A stretch of DNA of 64,000 nucleotides from Bradyrhizobium sp. CB1650 (lineage in GTDB: Bacteria > Pseudomonadota > Alphaproteobacteria > Rhizobiales > Xanthobacteraceae). A model generated the notes under the pieces. It worked only from the letters and a program-made list of their open reading frames with translations, had not been told where the DNA came from and searched no databases. A program made the position numbers and the translations under genes. This document shows positions 59,743 to 64,000 of the stretch, one piece after another. The stretch's first letter is position 1, and each line of letters starts with the position of its first letter. The stretch lies in contig NZ_CP121695.1 of the NCBI RefSeq assembly GCF_029761915.1, positions 7,531,501 to 7,595,500 of the forward strand, given 5' to 3'.

Positions 59743-61481
59743 AGTTCGAGACCGCGCTCTGCGAGCACACGGTGCATGACCTCGCGTTTGATCTCGCCAC
59801 CGATCTCGTTTCGGACTTGGGCTCCGAGCACCCGCTCGGCATCCGGATCGCCGAGAAGACCACGCTCGGCCAGTCGCTGATCCAAGCGGCTCTGAAACTC
59901 CTCGCCCATGGCTTCGACGAGCCGCTCTTGCATCGCGGCATATTCGTCCGGAGCGATGCGGCTCAGCACCGTCTCCCAGGGTTGCCAGCGGCTTGCCATG
60001 TAGTCGGTGAACTGGCTTGCTTCCCGCTCCCGCACCAGGTTGAGCGCCTCCGTCGCATCATCCTCGCTTACGTGAGAGACCGCCAGAAAGCGCATGTCAG
60101 GGGCGACATGACTGAGCTCAAGCGGCTCGCGCAGCCGATGTTGATAGGCCAGGTAGACCTCGATGTCGTCTACGTTCGGGTTGTCGCTGGCGAGCGAGTT
60201 GACCCTGTCGCGCGCGATCTCGTCCAATGCCTCCGAGCGGAAGGCGACACGGCCGCGCTGGATCAGATCGCCAAGCCGATCGTCGTATACCCCGTCCTCG
60301 ACGTCAGCGTTGAGGCGCGCGGTCTGCATACCATTCCAGTGCAAGGTGACACGATCCTCGCAGCTCTCGTTGGCCTCGGACGCCTGCGCAAAGAACTGCT
60401 CGCGCAATGTCGGATTGGTGGCCGCCTGCCGCAGATCATCAGCCACCGCCCGCCGAAACTCGTCATTGCCGGAGTTCACGGTGCCTCGTAGCCTCTCCAG
60501 GAACTGTGCGTAGTCTTGGGCGCCAGGCTCATCCGCAAAGTGCTGCCATTCGGCCAGCGCGGCCGGATCGTCTGCGAGCCAGTGTGCGGCCGCCTCATGC
60601 AGGGATTGCTGCGCAAGCTGCGGCGGCGCTTCAGGCGCCAGATGAGCGAGGTCCTCGTCCGGCAGCGCGTTATCCCGGAAGTCGAGGCTCTCCAGATGCG
60701 GGTAGTAGAGGCTATTATGCGGTACAAGAGCTTCTAGAAGACCTTCAGGCAGGCTGGTCAGCCGGTTACCGCTGACATTGAGTGATTGCAGCGTGCTCGG
60801 AAGAGGGTCGGGCAGGTCGGCCAATTGATTGCCGCTGACATTGAGTTCAATGAGCCACGAGGGGAGGGACTCGGGGAGGTCGGTCAGCTGATTGCCACTG
60901 ACCGCAAGCGAGGAGAGCCCGCTCGGGAGAGCGTCCGGCAGGCTGGTTAGGTGGTTGTCGTTTGCGTTCAGGATCTGGAGCCCGGCCGGAAGGTTTACCG
61001 ACAGACTGGTCAAGCTGTTGTCAGCGACCTGCAGCTCAGAGAGGGTTGCCGGAAGATCGTTTGGCAAACTGGTCAAGCGATTATGGCTAATGAGAAGATG
61101 CTGGAGACCGGGTGGGAACATAGCGGGCAGGCTGCTTAGCTCGTTGTGCCTGGCGCGCAGCTCCAGCAACCTTGGCGGCAGCGCGGCGGGCAGAGCGGTC
61201 AGCGACAGCGAGGACAAATCCAGCAAGTGTGAGCCTGTGTTATCCGAATTCCTGATTCGTCTGCGCCCCTGTCGCCTATTCTCCGCCTCGCCCTGCCCCT
61301 CTTCGGCAACCCAATTGTCCAGGATCTGCGCGCGCGCGGAGGCTGGGGTCCGATACCCTGTCAAGGTTTCGATCAAATTCACCACGGCACGATTGAAGCC
61401 GCCGGGGTAGCTTTCGTGGTCCGCGTCTTCAGAAGGCGCCGAGGAAGAAGCTGCACTCCACTGCGCCTGTCCCGTGTTCAT
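59739..61481 (-). CDS. nopM: NopM, type III secreted LRR/NEL E3 ubiquitin ligase
   Basis: 580 residues from the ATG at 61481 (MNTGQAQWSA), with GGAG 6 bp upstream; the frame extends to 61523. After a secretion region, about eight leucine-rich repeats of the IpaH type span residues 90-250 (L-x-x-LP-x-x-LP-x-x-L-x-x-L-x-V-x-x-N pattern, for example SLPDALPSGLSSLAVSGNQL). The NEL domain follows. Its catalytic cysteine is Cys374 in NESCEDRVTLHWNGM (the C-x-D motif). The C-terminal ligase helices include RWQPWETVLSRIAPDEYAAM and VEAMGEEFQSRLDQRLAERG. NopM is delivered into host cells and affects nodulation. A tts box lies 240 bp upstream. Confidence 0.93.
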   Translation of the reverse strand: MNTGQAQWSAASSSAPSEDADHESYPGGFNRAVVNLIETLTGYRTPASARAQILDNWVAEEGQGEAENRRQGRRRIRNSDNTGSHLLDLSSLSLTALPAALPPRLLELRARHNELSSLPAMFPPGLQHLLISHNRLTSLPNDLPATLSELQVADNSLTSLSVNLPAGLQILNANDNHLTSLPDALPSGLSSLAVSGNQLTDLPESLPSWLIELNVSGNQLADLPDPLPSTLQSLNVSGNRLTSLPEGLLEALVPHNSLYYPHLESLDFRDNALPDEDLAHLAPEAPPQLAQQSLHEAAAHWLADDPAALAEWQHFADEPGAQDYAQFLERLRGTVNSGNDEFRRAVADDLRQAATNPTLREQFFAQASEANESCEDRVTLHWNGMQTARLNADVEDGVYDDRLGDLIQRGRVAFRSEALDEIARDRVNSLASDNPNVDDIEVYLAYQHRLREPLELSHVAPDMRFLAVSHVSEDDATEALNLVREREASQFTDYMASRWQPWETVLSRIAPDEYAAMQERLVEAMGEEFQSRLDQRLAERGLLGDPDAERVLGAQVRNEIGGEIKREVMHRVLAERGLEL

Positions 61482-61717
61482 CAATTTCTCCATCGTCAGA
61501 ACAAGAATCCCCCCGCTTCTCAAGCTCGCGAAGCAGGTGGTAGCGCAGCGCGTTGATCATTCTACCGCCCGTGCACGTGCCCTGCGGCTCCCGCCCGACT
61601 TAAGTGGGTGCACGTTCACACTAGCCCGACTGCGGCAAATCGATCGATACTGGTGCGAGCTTGTTGCCTTTCGCTGAGTGCGGTAGGACAGTCAACGGGG
61701 TAGCATAGTTCTGCCGT

Positions 61718-61747
61718 TAGCAGGCCTACCTGTCGATCAGCTGACGA
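61718..61747 (-). promoter_or_regulatory. tts box of nopM
   Basis: On the minus strand CGTCAGCTGATCGACAGG, then TAGGCCTGCTA. It matches the tts-box consensus with changes in the centre. The distance to the nopM ATG (about 240 bp) is within the known range. A relic of another nopM starts just beyond it on the opposite strand. Confidence 0.78.
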
Positions 61748-61787
61748 GTGCCGCTGCAGAACCTCAGAGTTGCTCAGTTCGCTCCTG

Positions 61788-61978
61788 ATGCAATGGGAAA
61801 GGAGTTCGACAGCCGACCGGAGCAACAGCTCGCCGAAAAAGGCTTGAGCGGGGTTGAAGCCGACCTCGTCGAGGATGCCAAGCGAGAGTTGGGTGGTGCA
61901 GTTCGCAAAGAAATCGCCCGTGAGATCAAGGGCGCTCTAAGAGACAAGGTGCTCAATGATCACGGCCTCGCCCCGTGA
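61788..61978 (+). pseudogene. C-terminal relic of a second nopM, inverted
   Basis: The plus-strand frame reads DAMGKEFDSRPEQQLAEKGL, SGVEADLVEDAKRELGGAVR and KEIAREIKGALRDKVLNDHG. This aligns with the last 60 residues of NopM (EAMGEEFQSRLDQRLAERGL; GDPDAERVLGAQVRNEIGGE; IKREVMHRVLAERG). Only the end of the NEL domain remains and the frame starts without a promoter. It shows that a second copy once lay head-to-head with nopM. Confidence 0.75.
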
Positions 61979-62675
61979 AGCCACCTTTGCTGCAGGAGGC
62001 TGTTAATTCCTGCTACAGTTTCCCTCTGGTGCGCCGGTTTGTGCCCGAGAGCCTTCACGTGATGCGCAGCGGAGCGCCGATCTAGAAACCGGCGCTTCTC
62101 GAGCCGTTCCAGCGGGTGTTTCCCTAAAGCGACGATGGCCGATCTCGCGATGATGCGGATGCTCGTCGGCTGCTATCGAGGGCCGCATGGATACCGGCGA
62201 ATTGTCGCAATCGGAGAGCCGATACGCGCGTTCGTACGGCTCCGGAGCCGACACGGAAGAACGCCGGACTCCACCTACTTGCACCGGGCGTACGGCTGAT
62301 CGCGGCGACGGCTGCTGGCTGAGCTACGAGGGGCCTGACCATCAAAAGCCGAACGAAGATAGCCGCAAAGCATCAGCCCACTTCGTTCTCCAGAGATCTG
62401 CGCAAGGCGCTGAGCAAGAAAATCAGCCCTTCCCGAGCGATGACGACGGTGCTGACGTGACGGTCCGTAGAGCTTGCCGACACTGATCCGCCAAGAGGGC
62501 AAAATGATCTGCGAGCTGAAGCGGGTGCATGTGGATCGACGGCGGACTGATGAGATCGTCGCGCGGCCCCCCTCCTGTCGATTTGGCTCTGGCGGCAGTT
62601 GGCTTGCTGTACAAGACTCTCCATCACAATCAGGCTCCCTCCCGTCATCCATCCGAGGATCGTCGTCGAACCCCT
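61979..62675. other. No recognisable gene
   Basis: Short frames only, several rich in Arg and Ser. No tts box or IS end was found. Confidence 0.5.
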
Positions 62676-63752
62676 TCACCGTGAACGTTGCTCTTTGTTT
62701 CCATCCTGATGGTTCGTTGGCAGCCAATCTGTGACACCCCCGAAGAACACGTTCAGCGACCATCTCGCAGCTTCGCCATTTGTCAGTTGATGGGAATGAG
62801 GCTCGCGGCCTGAGGGGTTAGCCCCGACGCCGAAGGATCTATATTCAGCATAATAGCTTGTCTTCAGCATATTGGTCTTGCCGGGCGTCCATTCGCTCCA
62901 CCCTTCCGCGATCACAGGGGCATCTATCTTCGCCGACAGGAACACCACGGTGGCGTAGGGACGCCAGGGGCGGCCAAGTGCGATATAGCGCGCAGCAGGG
63001 TCAGCACTTAGCCTGCAATGATCAAAAACATAGCCACTGTCCTCGTCCGGCGTTGCCTTGCTCTGAGCAGTATAGATGACCGCTTGATTGGCGATGCCGT
63101 GCAACTCACATTGCCGGAACCAGGCCTTGGCGTTGCCAAATATGAAATCGACATGCCCTTCGATGTAGCAGTTCGAGAAGTATTGTCGTGACATTCTGCC
63201 GTTTGGTCCCTTGCCGGCAAACAGCGTGTCCTGGGCGCCGAGCAGGCGGACGCGCGTAATGACGTCCCTATCTCCGGTAACGGACAGCGCTACCGCCTGC
63301 GAAGGTGGATTGGCCGGATTGAGGGCGTAGTCGTTCTGGATTGTCAGATTCTCGAGCCGGAAGTCATCGCCACCGGCATCCAGCGTGGCCGAACGGGCGG
63401 TTCCTCCTACATTGATCGCGCCGTCGCCATACACAATGACCGTATCCTCCGGCTTCCAGCCAGTCCCTTGGATGTGAATACCGGATTTGGAGATTTTGAC
63501 CTTCTCGCGATAGACGCCCGGCGCGATTCGGATATTTCCGCCGTCCGCCGGCAACGCGTCGATGGCTTGTTGCACGGAGTGATAGTCTGCATTTCCGTCA
63601 TGCGACACCAAGAGTGGATGAGCGTACGCCGCGGGGATGCAGAAACATCCCGCCAGAAGTGCAGCGGAGGAAATGAAAATTCGCACGTGATCTTGCACTT
63701 CGTTTCTCAGCGGGATAGCTGCCGCGCATCGACACGCGATTTTCATCGCCAA
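62676..63752 (-). CDS. Pectinesterase (carbohydrate esterase family 8), exported
   Basis: 358 residues in the open frame; a GTG at 63686 just before a signal peptide (FISSAALLAGCFCIPAAYAH) is the likelier start, giving 336 residues. The CE8 beta-helix motifs are complete: GVYREKV (GxYxE), QAVAL near 150, GAQDTLF (QDT with the catalytic-site Asp partner), YIEGHVDFIFGNA (DFIFG catalytic Asp) and ALGRPWRPYA (LGRPW). It removes methyl groups from plant pectin. A predicted secreted or periplasmic enzyme of this kind in a symbiosis island suggests a role in root-hair or infection-thread wall remodelling, which is inference. No tts box or nod box was found in front of it. Confidence 0.9.
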   Translation of the reverse strand: MAMKIACRCAAAIPLRNEVQDHVRIFISSAALLAGCFCIPAAYAHPLLVSHDGNADYHSVQQAIDALPADGGNIRIAPGVYREKVKISKSGIHIQGTGWKPEDTVIVYGDGAINVGGTARSATLDAGGDDFRLENLTIQNDYALNPANPPSQAVALSVTGDRDVITRVRLLGAQDTLFAGKGPNGRMSRQYFSNCYIEGHVDFIFGNAKAWFRQCELHGIANQAVIYTAQSKATPDEDSGYVFDHCRLSADPAARYIALGRPWRPYATVVFLSAKIDAPVIAEGWSEWTPGKTNMLKTSYYAEYRSFGVGANPSGREPHSHQLTNGEAARWSLNVFFGGVTDWLPTNHQDGNKEQRSR

Positions 63753-64000
63753 ACCAGAACCTGCACGTCACCTTGGCATTTCCGGCCCTGCAAAACCGTC
63801 GGCCAGTTGCACCAACTCGGGACATGAGCCCGACCTCGTCCGCACCTCTTGGGCCCAGATGCGGAACTCACCACCTGTGTTCGGCGCCGGGTGTAGTGCT
63901 TACCGATTGCCGTCGCGGAATGCCCTGGAACATCCCTCCGATCCGCGCAGCAGCGGTTGTGTAGCTCGCCCGGGCAGCGGGGGCCATACGTCAGAGTGAT
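63753..64000. other. End of window, nothing recognised
   Basis: Upstream region of the pectinesterase gene. No promoter element of the nod, tts or RpoN type was seen. Confidence 0.5.

Overview
The window reads as part of a Bradyrhizobium symbiosis island. The basis is a complete nodABCSUIJ-nolO-nodZ cluster behind a canonical nod box, two tandem nodD genes and nolA in the B. japonicum/diazoefficiens arrangement, a fixR-nifA-fixA block with the RegR/RpoN promoter known from that genus, type III effector genes behind tts boxes, two IS21-family insertions, and long stretches of decayed DNA.

Layout. 0-5 kb: the end of an M20 peptidase gene, then an acyl-CoA synthetase followed by a PGM1-like ATP-grasp ligase. 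5-9 kb: mostly eroded DNA with an IS66 relic, a dead SUMO-protease-type effector (NopD/XopD class), and an intact-looking NifA UAS plus -24/-12 promoter in front of an unrecognised reading frame. 9-11 kb: a 2OG-Fe(II) oxygenase next to a heme-oxygenase-like diiron domain fused to a GFA domain. 12-16.5 kb: fixA, nifA and fixR on the minus strand. 17-28 kb: the nod operon on the minus strand. 28.4-32.5 kb: nodD1, nodD2, a small gene and nolA on the plus strand. 32.7-36 kb: a periplasmic solute-binding protein, a luciferase-like oxidoreductase and a decayed GrlR-type gene. 38.4-41.1 kb: the first IS21 element. 42-49 kb: an outer-membrane beta-barrel gene, a LuxR-type solo regulator, an etfB/fixA relic and hemN. 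50-53 kb: a porin gene and an acyltransferase fragment. 53.4-56.1 kb: the second IS21 element. 56-62 kb: a repeat-containing effector candidate, an AbiE-type toxin-antitoxin relic and nopM. 62.7-63.8 kb: a pectinesterase.

How the genes fit together. Flavonoid-bound NodD1 acts at the nod box to express NodABC (acylated chitin backbone), NodS (N-methylation), NodU and NolO (carbamoylation), NodIJ (export) and NodZ (fucosylation). NolA and NodD2 form the known feedback arm. FixR-NifA is set up for redox control (RegR box) and drives RpoN promoters, including those ahead of fixA and the unknown 7.1 kb frame. TtsI boxes place nopM and the repeat effector in the type III regulon.

Main new observation: five near-identical promoter-like elements (TTGAAT, 19-bp spacer around ACGT-A-ACGT, TAnnnT) are spread over 46 kb, all on the plus strand. 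One lies directly in front of nolA, which encodes a MerR-family regulator. They look like a family of NolA-type MerR operators and suggest a NolA regulon that includes a solute-binding protein and possibly nodD2. Second candidate: the diiron/GFA fusion with its adjacent 2OG oxygenase at 9.1-11.0 kb. All statements come from reading the sequence; no database search was run.
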